DNA of 64,000 bases from Hoeflea algicola (GCF_026619415.1 NZ_JAOVZR010000001.1:4262501-4326500), one strand, 5' to 3'; shown: positions 17,118 through 25,694, counted from the first letter of the stretch. The notes: generated by a model not told the origin, from the letters alone. Program-made: numbers and translations.

Positions 17118-18038
17118 TCAGGGCCGCGCCTGCTCGGGATTTTCGTCAGCTGCCGCTTCCGGCAGGAATTCATACCCGGTTGCCGTGCGGGCAACCCGAC
17201 CGGCATGCGGCGCGCCAAAATGCATCGGCAGCAACAGCGCATCGGTATCAGCGCAATAGGCCAACAACTCGCGGCGGGTCTTTTCCGCCAGATCCGGATA
17301 TTCGCAGAACCGGCTGGTGACGGACGGCTCAAAAACCTGAACCGGGTGATGCAGCACGTCGGCCGAGATCACGAAATTGGCATCGCCGCACTCGTATTTG
17401 ACGATCAACTGGTCCTTGGTGTGGCCGGGCGCCGCCTCTACGCGAAGTCTCGGTACAATCTCCTGTCCGGCGTCGATCAGTTCGAACATTCCAGCCTGGA
17501 TAATCGGCAACACGCTGTCCTCGATTACCGCGGCGTTTTCGGGAAACACCTGCGGCCCCTTGCCGTCGCCGGTCCAGTGCTCGTATTCGCCGCGGCCAAA
17601 GATGTAGCGTGCATTGGGGAATGTCGGGACCCAATCGTCGCCCTCGCGGCGGGTGTTCCAGCCGACATGGTCGATGTGCAGATGGGTGCAGAAGACGATG
17701 TCGACATCCTCGGGCGCCACGCCGGCGGCAGCGAGATTGTCGAGATAGGGCAGATCAAGCATGTGAAAGCGCTTGAAAATTGGCAGCGCGCGCGCCTTGC
17801 CGTTGCCGGAGCAGGTGTCGATCAGGATGGTCTTGCCGTCGATTTTCAGCAGCCAGGAATGGATCGAGCTCCATGACTGCCCTGATTCCCGATTAAAGAA
17901 CCGGGCGTCGGCCGCCACTGGATGGCGCTCGAGCATTGACGGATCAAAACCAACAAGCAGGAATTCGGGAGGGTAGCCGAGTTCGAGAACCTCTTCGATA
18001 CGAAGGATGGTGACATTGCCAACCGTGAAAGTTGTCAT
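17118..18038 (-). CDS. MBL fold metallo-hydrolase
   Basis: Metallo-beta-lactamase-fold hydrolase of 306 residues. The zinc motif THLHIDHVGW is at about 118-127 (H-x-H-x-D-H), a further ligand is in EAAPGHTKDQ, and SADVLHHP holds the bridging Asp. There is no signal peptide, so it is cytoplasmic. The ATG at 18038 follows GAGGAGAAA. It is the first gene of the operon that continues into the LeuC/LeuD-like subunits and the lyase, and it could be a lactonase or thioesterase providing an acid for them. No antibiotic role is suggested. Confidence 0.88.
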   Translation of the reverse strand: MTTFTVGNVTILRIEEVLELGYPPEFLLVGFDPSMLERHPVAADARFFNRESGQSWSSIHSWLLKIDGKTILIDTCSGNGKARALPIFKRFHMLDLPYLDNLAAAGVAPEDVDIVFCTHLHIDHVGWNTRREGDDWVPTFPNARYIFGRGEYEHWTGDGKGPQVFPENAAVIEDSVLPIIQAGMFELIDAGQEIVPRLRVEAAPGHTKDQLIVKYECGDANFVISADVLHHPVQVFEPSVTSRFCEYPDLAEKTRRELLAYCADTDALLLPMHFGAPHAGRVARTATGYEFLPEAAADENPEQARP

Positions 18039-18086
18039 GATTTTCTCCTCTCGTTCCCCACCCACAGATAGCCAAGCCTCATAGGA

Positions 18087-18218
18087 GTGTCAATATACAA
18101 AAGATGGTTCACACTATGACACGATGGTGTCAATCCGGGTGTTTTGACGAACCCTGTTCATGCAACCGGATGGTGAGGCTTTGTATTGTATAATGCAATG
18201 CATTTTGTCTGTTGACAC
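18087..18218. promoter_or_regulatory. Divergent promoter region with repeated TGACAC/GTGTCA half-sites and a possible IclR site
   Basis: The palindrome tgacac-gatg-gtgtca lies at 18117-18132. Extra copies of the half-site are at 18087-18092 (gtgtca) and 18213-18218 (tgacac). Overlapping the palindrome, ggttcacactatgacac (18106-18122) matches the TTCA-N5-TGA core of the two candidate IclR sites. The region separates the MBL-led operon (minus) from the acyl-CoA ligase (plus). Confidence 0.45.
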
Positions 18219-18269
18219 AAATTTGATGGCTATTCTATCTTGTGGCCTGAAGGCAGCAGGAGGAAGCAT

Positions 18270-18382
18270 ATGGCGACGCTTACAGGCTGCGTCCCTTCCG
18301 TATTGCGCGTTAGGGAGCCGGAATGAGCATTCGCAACGAAGTCCATATCGCCTGGCAACTGGCGGCGCCTGCGCAAACCTGA
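18270..18382 (+). other. Two tiny overlapping ORFs upstream of the acyl-CoA ligase
   Basis: An 18-codon ORF starts at the ATG at 18270 behind a strong ribosome site (GGAGGAAGCAT) and ends in ATGA, where a 19-codon ORF starts and runs to 18382. They lie 80 bases before the ligase gene. They may be leader peptides, or the remains of a gene; no similarity is recognised. Confidence 0.25.
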
Positions 18383-18464
18383 TTGAAATCCGATACATGA
18401 TCGAGCAGCAGGCCGGTGAGCCCGTCGGCACTGTTCCATCCACCACACGTTACCAGAGGTCCCC

Positions 18465-20084
18465 ATGCGCGCACTGATTCAGGAATGGCCGTTGCTCTGC
18501 CACAAGATAATCGATTATGCCGCCATTCAGCATGGTGCCCGCGAGGTCGTCTCGCGCTCGGTCGAAGGACCGATCGCTCGCACCACCTATACAGAGCTGC
18601 GCAGCCGCGCCCTGAAAGTGAGTGAGCGTCTGGCGGCCGAGGGGCTCAACCGCGATGACCGTATCGCCACGTTGGCATGGAATACCGCGCGCCATGTCGA
18701 GGCCTGGTACGGCATCATGGGCGCCGGCATGATCTGTCACACGCTCAACCCGCGGCTGTTTCCCGAGCAGCTTGCCTGGATCATGAACGATGCTCAGGAC
18801 CGGATGGTGTTTGTCGATCTTACCTTCGTGCCGCTGATGGAAAAGATCGCCCCGCTGGTGACAAGCCTTGTCAAGGTGGTGGTGTTGACTGATGCCGCTC
18901 ATATGCCGGACACCTCGTTGCCAGGCGCCATTGCCTATGAGGAGTGGATCGCAGGATCGACCGCCGAGGCGGGCTGGGTGAGTGCAGATGAAACCGATGC
19001 GGTAGCCCTGTGTTACACCTCGGGAACCACCGGAAACCCCAAGGGCGTGCTCTATTCGCACCGCTCCAACGTGCTGCATGCGATGATGGTCACGCGCCCC
19101 GACGCCATGGAGATTTCCTCGCGCGACGTGGTCATGCCGGTGGTGCCGATGTTCCACGCCAATGCCTGGGGTATCGCCCATGCCGCGCCGATGGCCGGCG
19201 CCAAGCTGGTGATGCCGGGCGGGCGGATGGATGGCGAAGCGATTTGGGAGATCCTCGACGCCGAGCGCGTCACCCTGACCGCCGCTGTGCCGACCGTCTG
19301 GCTGATGCTGCTCGATTATCTGCGCAAGACTGGCAAGAAACTGCCCTGGCTCAAGCGCGTGGTCATTGGTGGATCGGCGTCGCCACGGGCCATGACCGAG
19401 GCATTTGAGAAGGAATACGACGTTGAGGTGATCCACGCCTGGGGCATGACCGAAATGTCGCCGGTCGGGTCGCTGACCACGCTCAAGCCCGAATATGTCG
19501 CGCTCAAGGGCGAGGCGCTCTATGATCTCAAGCAGAAGCAGGGTTTCGCCCCCTTTGGTGTCGAGATGAAACTGGCCGATGACGCCGAGCGGGAGCTTGG
19601 CTGGGACGGCAAGACCTTCGGCCGTCTCAAGGTGCGCGGAATGGCCGTCGCCTCGTCCTATTACCGTAATGCCGGATCGGACAGCTTTGACAGCGAGGGC
19701 TGGTTTGAAACCGGCGATGTCGCCCATATCGATCCGCTCGGCTACATGCAGATCACCGACCGCGCCAAGGATGTCATCAAGTCCGGCGGCGAATGGATTT
19801 CCACCATTGATCTCGAGAATCTTGCTGTTGCCCATCCCGATGTTGCCGAAGCGGCTGTCATCGGCATCGCCGATCCGAAATGGGACGAGCGGCCCTTGCT
19901 GATCGTGGTGTCGCGCGAAGGGGCCACGCCCGACGCTGACGCAATTCTAAATTTCATGCAGGGGAAGATCGCCAAATGGTGGATCCCAGATCAGGTGGCT
20001 TTCGTTGACGCCATTCCTCATACCGCCACCGGCAAGATCAACAAGCTCGCGCTTCGGGAACAGTTTGCCGACCGGATGAAATAA
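18465..20084 (+). CDS. Acyl-CoA synthetase (AMP-forming, medium/long-chain type; DmdB-like)
   Basis: ANL-superfamily CoA ligase of 539 residues. The AMP-binding P-loop reads [12 protein letters not shown] (about 182-193), followed by the A5 motif WGMTEMSP, the hinge/A8 region [31 protein letters not shown] (in pieces) and the catalytic C-terminal Lys in TATGKINKL. The length and these motifs fit the group that includes medium-chain ligases and methylmercaptopropionate-CoA ligase DmdB; substrate cannot be settled. The ATG at 18465 follows AGAGGT. It is divergent from the MBL/dehydratase/lyase operon and probably activates a pathway acid. Confidence 0.9.
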   Translation: MRALIQEWPLLCHKIIDYAAIQHGAREVVSRSVEGPIARTTYTELRSRALKVSERLAAEGLNRDDRIATLAWNTARHVEAWYGIMGAGMICHTLNPRLFPEQLAWIMNDAQDRMVFVDLTFVPLMEKIAPLVTSLVKVVVLTDAAHMPDTSLPGAIAYEEWIAGSTAEAGWVSADETDAVALCYTSGTTGNPKGVLYSHRSNVLHAMMVTRPDAMEISSRDVVMPVVPMFHANAWGIAHAAPMAGAKLVMPGGRMDGEAIWEILDAERVTLTAAVPTVWLMLLDYLRKTGKKLPWLKRVVIGGSASPRAMTEAFEKEYDVEVIHAWGMTEMSPVGSLTTLKPEYVALKGEALYDLKQKQGFAPFGVEMKLADDAERELGWDGKTFGRLKVRGMAVASSYYRNAGSDSFDSEGWFETGDVAHIDPLGYMQITDRAKDVIKSGGEWISTIDLENLAVAHPDVAEAAVIGIADPKWDERPLLIVVSREGATPDADAILNFMQGKIAKWWIPDQVAFVDAIPHTATGKINKLALREQFADRMK

Positions 20085-20144
20085 TCGTCTGACGGCGAAC
20101 GTGATCGATGCCGCCCTGCATGCGGGACGCGTGACCTGTGCTCG

Positions 20145-21068
20145 CTAACCCTGCAATGGGCGGGCAGGCAGGTACGTGAGCCGGTAGAGCCGCGCGGCAT
20201 TGCCGTAAAACACGGCGTCAATCACATCGGCTCCCATCGGCGCCAGAATGTCAGTAAGAATTTCGACTTGCGCGCGCGCCGGACACATCAGTTTTTCAAT
20301 CGGCAAGTTGGAGCCTCACATCACCCGTAAGGGGCCAAAACAGCCAAGCGTTTGCTCGATGAACGGCGCCAACGCGTCGCGGTTCCAGTGCGGGTCGATA
20401 GTCCACAATCCGGACAGTTTGGTGCTGACATTTGCCGTTTCGCCAAGTGCCTGCAGCCCGTCGGTCCAGAGTACCACGTCGCTCGCCTTGTCCGGGCGCG
20501 GCATCGCCAGATGATCAACGATGATTGGAAGCTCGGGAAATTCGCGCGCCAGCTCGGCTACCTCAGGCATTTGGCCGGCGACGATTACCAGATCGAGACT
20601 GAGGCCGAGGCTGGCGAGCGCCTCGACGCCTTTTCTAAACGCCGGTTCGCGCAGCATGTGCGGCCGGTCGGAAAAGTGCCAGCGGTCATCTTCCTCATAG
20701 GCGACAAGTGCCCGCATGCCGCGGGTGATCTCGAAGCGCATGTGCGCTTCCAGAACCTTTCGGATGTCGGGCGCGGTGAGATCGGTACCCCCCACCCCGG
20801 CATCGGGCAGGCCGATCTCCCTCGTCAGACCGGCGAGCCATTCCGTTTCCGAGCTTGGGTCCGGGGCGCCGCTGTTTGCCTGCACATGCACGGTCGCAAC
20901 CACCGGAAGCCCTTCCATGTCACGGCGATAGTCGTGCGGCAGATAGTCGGTCTTGATCGCGCTATGATCGCCGAACGGCTTGGGCGGCGCACTCGGCGAC
21001 AGCCACGTATAGGGAAATCGCCCGAGCTCCCACAAATGATGGTGGGAATCGACGAGGGCCGTGGGCAT
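20145..21068 (-). pseudogene. COG3618-type amidohydrolase (lactonase family) with in-frame TGA
   Basis: Metal-dependent hydrolase of the TIM-barrel family that includes fuconolactonase. It starts with ALVDSHHHLWELGRFPY, the N-terminal metal site. A TGA at 20318-20316 (codon 251) interrupts it exactly where the family has R-V-M-(W/F)-G-S-(N/D)-x-P. The same frame continues after the TGA with GSNLPIEKLM and YGNAARLYRL up to a TAG at 20145, matching the family C-terminus. A Trp TGG to TGA change would explain it. The intact paralogue at 33721-34611 shows LMFGSNFPIEKLW at the same place. Without readthrough the product lacks the last 56 residues, including the last metal-site Asp region. Confidence 0.85.
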
Positions 21069-21166
21069 GCCCGGGCGCTGACTGTCGCCCGGGTTGTTTC
21101 ATGTGTCACCAATGCCGCGTCGCTCCTCAGGCCTTGATTGCTTCTCGTATAGCCAGGGATCGCGGA

Positions 21167-21913
21167 CTAGTAGGTCGCGCGACCGCCGGAGAGGTCGAAC
21201 ACGCTGGCGGTGGTGAAGCTGTTTTCCTCCGAGACGAGCCAGGCGATCATCGCTGCCGCCTCGTTGAGTTCCAGAAAACGGCCGCGGGGAATTTTCGACA
21301 ACATGTAGTCGATGTGCTCCTGCTTCATCTGGTCGAAAATGCGCGTGCGGGCAGCCGCCGGCGTGATGCAGTTGACGGCGATGTCGAGGTCGGCAAGTTC
21401 CTTGCCGAGCGATTTCGTCAGCCCGATCACGCCCGCTTTTGATGCCGAATAGGCGCAGGCGTTTGGGTTGCCTTCCTTGCCGGCAATCGAGGCTATGTTG
21501 AGGATCCGGCCATAGCCATGTTCGCGCATTGACGGTACCACCACCCGGTTGACGTGGAATGTGCCGACCAGATTGATGTTGACGATCTTCTGGAATTCAT
21601 CCGGCGAATAGTCCGCCAGCGGGGCGTTGGAACCGGCAATACCTGCCGAATTGACCAGAATGTCGGCGCGCCCGAAGGCCTCGATCGTTGCTGCGAAGGC
21701 ACTCTGCACGCTGCCCCAATCGGCGATGTCGACTTGCGTCGCAATCGCGCCGCCACCGATGTCGGCGGCGGTGGCCTTCGCCAGATCGTGGTCCATGTCC
21801 CAGATCGCCACGCGTGCTCCGCCGACCGCAAGCCGGCGGGCAACAGCCTCGCCGATGCCTTGCGCTCCCCCGGTGACAATGGCGGTGCGATTGGTGAAGT
21901 CGGTCTTATTCAT
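21167..21913 (-). CDS. SDR-family NAD(P)-dependent oxidoreductase
   Basis: Short-chain dehydrogenase of 248 residues. Motifs are TGGAQGIG (cofactor), NSAG, the catalytic Ser in LNIASIAG, YSASK, and the segment NCITPAAARTRI. The start at 21913 gives a normal SDR N-terminus (MNKTDFTNRTAIVTGG). It lies 98 bases downstream-to-upstream of the amidohydrolase on the same strand and could be in its transcription unit, together oxidising a sugar to a lactone and opening it. That pairing is inference. Confidence 0.9.
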   Translation of the reverse strand: MNKTDFTNRTAIVTGGAQGIGEAVARRLAVGGARVAIWDMDHDLAKATAADIGGGAIATQVDIADWGSVQSAFAATIEAFGRADILVNSAGIAGSNAPLADYSPDEFQKIVNINLVGTFHVNRVVVPSMREHGYGRILNIASIAGKEGNPNACAYSASKAGVIGLTKSLGKELADLDIAVNCITPAAARTRIFDQMKQEHIDYMLSKIPRGRFLELNEAAAMIAWLVSEENSFTTASVFDLSGGRATY

Positions 21914-22527
21914 GGTGAGTGCATTCCCTCTGGTTCGAAATGGATTTTCTGATCGCCCGAAGCGACGTGTCCGCTTTTGTTGAGCCCGCTCTCGGGTCGG
22001 TATTGTTGCGCATCTGCTCTGCACACAAGGATTTCGTGAGCGAGCCTGGTTTTGATGTTGTCTTCCAACCGCCCAGCGCGCGCCGGCCCGTGACAAGGTC
22101 GGCAATCCGGGCAATCGCATTATGCGTGACTGTAATGACGGACGGGGCGACTACTGTGGATAGGTCCTTGAGCGTTATGCTTCGGTTTGTGCTGCCCATG
22201 TCAGGCTCTTCAAATTTGGTCGTGCCTTGAATGGCAGCTTCACTGCAAGAACCAAATCCGGGTTCGGATGCTCCGGGCGCGCGTTCATAATCATCAGCGA
22301 TAGTTCAATATTACTGATGATATCCTTCACGTCTACCCATGGCCAAGCCGGATGCACGCGTTTCATGCGTTCGACCTGCGTATTCCATCTGCGGGAAAGT
22401 GCCGCAATGGAATGACGTACGAATATCGCCACTTGCGACGAACGCGGGAGCTGCATTCTGGGGTGGGGTTGCTACGCGAATACCGGCGTCACCGCATTCT
22501 CGCAGGCCTGTACGGTCGGGCACGCAG
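21914..22527. other. Gene-poor stretch with a possible LacI-family N-terminal remnant
   Basis: No convincing gene fills these 614 bases. On the minus strand an ATG at 22199 opens a reading (22199 down to about 22085) with ITLKDL, then SVITVTH at the correct spacing of a LacI helix-turn-helix, then ARIADL. The usual S-R-A-L-N segment is two residues short and the rest does not resemble a LacI effector domain. It may be a decayed regulator next to the KDG kinase gene. Confidence 0.3.
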
Positions 22528-23424
22528 CTACATTTCTGCCGTGGATACAATGGCGCCGCGTTGCGCAACCACCTGTGCGGCTAGACTGTGGCCCCAGGCC
22601 ATCGCCATGTTTTGCGAATGGCCGAGCGCCGTGGCCGCAAGGTAGCCGGCATTGAAGCTGTCACCGGCTGCCGTGCTGTCGATCACCTTGTCAGCTGGTA
22701 AGAACTCCCCGCCATCGGCAACCGAGCGATCGAGCGGAAGCGGGCCCAGCGCCCCGCGCTTCAGCGCACCGTGATGGCACCCGAGTCCGTTCAGTCGCAT
22801 GAGCACCGCTTCTTCATCGGCGTCGCCAAAAAGGGCCATCTCATCGTCGAGCGAAGGTAAAGCGAGGTCGTCCAGCGCCCAGGCCTGCGTGATCACTTGC
22901 TGAGCCGTGTCGCGGCATTCCCACAATTTCGGACGATAGTTTGAATCGAACGCGATCCGGACGCCCCCTAATTTCAGCGCCGCCAACCGGTCGAACAGGG
23001 CGGCCCGCGCCGACGGCGCCATGACCGCAAGTGTGATGCCGGAAAAGTAGATCAGCTCGGCGCCATTGAGCGCATCGAAATCAGCCGCATCCTGGAATAG
23101 CTTCCTGGCCGCAGAATTCGAACGCCAATAGGAAAAAGTCCGTTCTCCGGCGTCGTCGGTTTGCACGGCATAGATGCCGATGTTCGCTTCGGCATCGGAC
23201 GCACAATGCGACAGGTCGAGCGCGTGCTCCTGTGCGAATAACCGGCAGGCACCAGACAGTGGATCGTGCCCCAGCCGGGTGAGATAGGAGGCCTGTCCCT
23301 TGCCCTTGAGCAACCGCTGGCAATAGACAGCGGTATTGAACGTGTCCCCGGCGAAACCGACCCGGAACTGGCCGGGCGGTCCGCTGATTTCGGCCATCAC
23401 TTCGCCGATACAAAGAATTTTCAT
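22528..23424 (-). CDS. kdgK: 2-keto-3-deoxygluconate kinase (PfkB family)
   Basis: Sugar kinase of 298 residues that phosphorylates 2-dehydro-3-deoxygluconate to KDPG in the cytoplasm, feeding the lower Entner-Doudoroff route. It opens with KILCIGEVMAEI, has the GFAGDTFNTAVYCQRL motif typical of KdgK, YFSGITLAVMAP, FDSNYRPKLW, and the PfkB signature 2 as DSTAAGDSFNAGYLA with the catalytic Asp. The start at 23424 is chosen because the N-terminus then matches the family; the longer reading has no support. Uronate dehydrogenase at 35 kb would provide an upstream source of hexonates. Confidence 0.85.
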   Translation of the reverse strand: MKILCIGEVMAEISGPPGQFRVGFAGDTFNTAVYCQRLLKGKGQASYLTRLGHDPLSGACRLFAQEHALDLSHCASDAEANIGIYAVQTDDAGERTFSYWRSNSAARKLFQDAADFDALNGAELIYFSGITLAVMAPSARAALFDRLAALKLGGVRIAFDSNYRPKLWECRDTAQQVITQAWALDDLALPSLDDEMALFGDADEEAVLMRLNGLGCHHGALKRGALGPLPLDRSVADGGEFLPADKVIDSTAAGDSFNAGYLAATALGHSQNMAMAWGHSLAAQVVAQRGAIVSTAEM

Positions 23425-23441
23425 GCGCTTCACTCTGGAGA

Positions 23442-23531
23442 TTGTAACAAAGCAGGACGCTCCAACTATCATGTCACCCGGGCCTCGTCGAACGCCTGAT
23501 GGACCTTGTTGTGGCTGACCGGTTGTAACAA
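23442..23531. promoter_or_regulatory. Two copies of TTGTAACAA upstream of kdgK
   Basis: The 9-mer ttgtaacaa, almost a palindrome, occurs at 23442-23450 and 23523-23531, 81 bases apart, both upstream of the kdgK start. The flanking bases (agattgtaaca and ttgtaacaatct) make the two copies near inverted repeats. They may be operator half-sites of a LacI- or GntR-type regulator. Confidence 0.35.
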
Positions 23532-24040
23532 TCTTGCAAGCCTGGGACAGCCGAACTAAAAGCGCTGCCAGGCGTTGAGCATTCGAGGCCTTATCCGGTG
23601 TTGTGGCAGCGTGGTTCGGCGGTAGCGGGGGAATTCTGAGCGAGTGAGCACGAATTCGGTATGACCGTACAACAGACGAAGCCCGACGATCGGACACCTA
23701 TGTCATTCGCTGATCTTTAACGTCGGGAGGTCAGCGAATTCGAAACGAAACATCACCGGGGTAAGAATCATAGTCGAGATGCAAGCATCGCCTGCAGCAC
23801 AAAGGTCGAAAGTCCATGTCGGTCACTGAAGCTTCAATACGATAATTTGCGCACCTCTGCAGGCGAATCAATGCTCAACACCGGAATGAGAAAGTGAATT
23901 CAGTTCTCCAACCACTGGTGTGCCTATTCGCTCAATGTAGTCATCCATCGTGACCCTTTTTAACGGGAATTAGGTATGAAATACAACCACTAGGCGCAAA
24001 TAGTCGCTCAGATCACCCTAAAACAGGCTCAATAGGCTGG
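23532..24040. other. Intergenic stretch left of the IS element, no gene seen
   Basis: About 510 bases of lower-GC, repeat-poor sequence. One short minus-strand ORF of 26 codons begins near 23952 behind AAGGG, with no recognisable product. Nothing else is supported. Confidence 0.5.
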
Positions 24041-24106
24041 TGGAGTTGCCCCCTGAAAGTGGTCCACCAACTGGGATAGATTATCCCTCAAATTGGAGGA
24101 TCAGCG

Positions 24107-24385
24107 ATGGCTGGAAAACGAGAGAAGCCGGAAGAGATTGTATCGAAGCTTCGGCAGGTTGAAGTTCTGCAAGGGCAAGGTGCGACGATTGCTGACGCGG
24201 TGCGCCAGATCGGCGTGACACAGCAGACGTTTTATCGATGGCGGAAGCTCTATGGCGGGATGCAGCGATCTCAACTCACTCGGCTGAAAGAGCTGGAGAA
24301 GGAGAACCAGCGGCTTCGGCGGGCGGTGTCTGACCTGACACTGGACAAACTCATCCTGACCGAGGCGGCAAAGGGAAACTTCTAA
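24107..24385 (+). CDS. IS3-family transposase OrfA
   Basis: DNA-binding subunit of 92 residues. The HTH_Tnp_1 domain is visible as EEIVSKLRQVEVLQGQGATIADAVRQIGVTQQTFYRWRKLYGG (in pieces), followed by a leucine-zipper-like LKELEKENQRLRRAVSDL, as in IS407-group OrfA. It ends EAAKGNF, the typical OrfA terminus. OrfB lies in the -1 frame and would normally be produced as an OrfAB fusion by frameshifting near gcaaagggaaac (24368-24379). Confidence 0.92.
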   Translation: MAGKREKPEEIVSKLRQVEVLQGQGATIADAVRQIGVTQQTFYRWRKLYGGMQRSQLTRLKELEKENQRLRRAVSDLTLDKLILTEAAKGNF

Positions 24386-24417
24386 GCCCTTCGCGTCGGC
24401 GCAAGTGCATCGACCAT

Positions 24418-25233
24418 GTGCGGCGGGAGCTCGGCGTATCAGAACGCCGCGCCTGCCGCACGCTCGGACAACACCGATCCACACAGCGCAAGGTGCCACA
24501 GGGCCGGGCAGATGAAGAACGGCTGACCGATGATATCATCGAACTGGCCGACAAGTACGGGCGCTATGGGTATCGCATGGTCACCGGTCTGCTGAACAAC
24601 GCGGGCTGGCAGGTAAACCATAAGCGGGTTGAGCGCATCTGGCGGCGTGAAGGGCTGAAAGTGCCACAAAAGCAGAAGAAAAAGGGGCGGCTTTGGCTGA
24701 ACGACGGATCATGTGTGCGTCTCAGACCGAAACGGCCAAACCACGTCTGGTCCTACGACTTCGTCCAGGATCGAACCGCTGACGGCCGCGTCTATCGGAC
24801 GCTGAATATCATCGACGAATACACCAGGGAGGCACTCATGATCCGCGTGGACCGCAAGCTCAACTCAACGGACGTGCTGGATGCTCTGACAGACCTATTC
24901 ATCCTGCGCGGCCCGCCGGAATACATTCGGTCGGACAATGGGCCGGAATTTATCGCCCAGAAAGTGCGGGATTGGATTGCAGCTGTTGGAGCCAAGACGG
25001 CCTACATAGAGCCAGGCTCACCATGGGAGAACGGATACTGCGAAAGCTTCAACGCCCGGTTCCGCGACGAGCTGCTGAACGGCGAAATCTTCTACAGCCT
25101 AAGGGAGGCGCAAATCCTGATCGAGCAATGGCGTATCCACTACAACACCGTCAGGCCGCATAGCGCTCTGGGCTACCGCCCGCCCGCGCCGGAAAGCATT
25201 GTCCCGATGGACCAGACGCCCATGATGCACTAA
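24418..25233 (+). CDS. IS3-family transposase OrfB (DDE integrase)
   Basis: Catalytic subunit of 271 residues from the GTG at 24418; the frame is open further left to about 24370, where the -1 frameshift from orfA would enter. HTH_21 covers the start (YGRYGYRMVTGLLNNAGW), followed by the rve integrase core with the DDE triad: Asp in VWSYDFVQD, Asp in IRSDNGPEF, and Glu in NGYCESFNARFRDELLNGE. It ends with TVRPHSALGYRPPAPES. All catalytic residues are intact. Confidence 0.93.
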   Translation: MRRELGVSERRACRTLGQHRSTQRKVPQGRADEERLTDDIIELADKYGRYGYRMVTGLLNNAGWQVNHKRVERIWRREGLKVPQKQKKKGRLWLNDGSCVRLRPKRPNHVWSYDFVQDRTADGRVYRTLNIIDEYTREALMIRVDRKLNSTDVLDALTDLFILRGPPEYIRSDNGPEFIAQKVRDWIAAVGAKTAYIEPGSPWENGYCESFNARFRDELLNGEIFYSLREAQILIEQWRIHYNTVRPHSALGYRPPAPESIVPMDQTPMMH

Positions 25234-25493
25234 CAATCAAACCGGACCACCTGATGGGGGCACGCCAGGCGGGCGGTGTCGTATTCATTTCACTCTTCGA
25301 AACTGCCGGACGTGCCAGTGTTTTTCGCTTCTGCGGCCGGCCCGTTCATAAGCCCTTGATGTTTCACCTGATGGACCAACGACTGGGGCTTCCGAACGGG
25401 TTGGCGCGCGCTGACAGTGGCTTCGTGCAACGATGCTTCAAAAGCGACTTTGGCTTTGACGGGTGCTGGCCGATACGCTAACAAATCTGGATT

Positions 25494-25612
25494 CTCAGGG
25501 CGGGGTGAGATTCCCCACCGGCGGTTACAGCCCGCGAGCGCCACCCTCGGGTGGGTCAGCAGACACTGGTGAAATTCCAGGGCCGACGGTCATAGTCCGG
25601 ATGGTAGAGAAT
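25494..25612 (+). promoter_or_regulatory. FMN riboswitch (RFN element)
   Basis: The conserved blocks of the RFN element are in order: tctcagggcggggtgag, attccccaccggcggt, agcccgcgagcg, the variable arm, ggtgaaattccagggccgac, ggtcatagtccggatg and gtagaga. It lies 82 bases before the ribH ATG. A 7-bp stem (caagatc 25633-25639 / gatcttg 25665-25671) ends just before the ribosome site, and no T-run follows, so control may be translational. FMN binding would lower ribH expression. Confidence 0.93.
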
Positions 25613-25694
25613 GGGTTTGAGGCATCAGGTCGCAAGATCTGTGCCGAAGGCTCGTGCGCTCTGGGATCTTGTCATTATTGAAAGGATCCGAGCA

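Larger units (their letters stand above)
24041..25267 (+). mobile_element. IS3-family insertion sequence (about 1.23 kb)
   Basis: An orfA/orfB transposase pair is bounded by imperfect terminal inverted repeats of about 25 bases: left end tggagttgccccctgaaa (from 24041) and right end, read inward, tggcgtgccccc (from 25267), both running into GTGGTCC. About 19 of 25 positions match. Target duplication is uncertain: a left end at 24038 would give GGC on both sides. Both transposase frames are open, so the element looks complete. Confidence 0.85.

Noticed and set aside
18450..19835. Long minus-strand reading of about 460 codons
   Set aside because: It lies wholly antisense to the acyl-CoA ligase gene, has no family motifs and is a by-product of high-GC codon usage. 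Similar antisense readings at 33-866, 9141-10118, 45307-46587, 49046-50371 and 53216-54373 were rejected for the same reason.
24038..25270. GGC target-site duplication of the IS3 element
   Set aside because: A 3-base match depends on moving the left end to 24038, which worsens the terminal repeat alignment, so it is not claimed.
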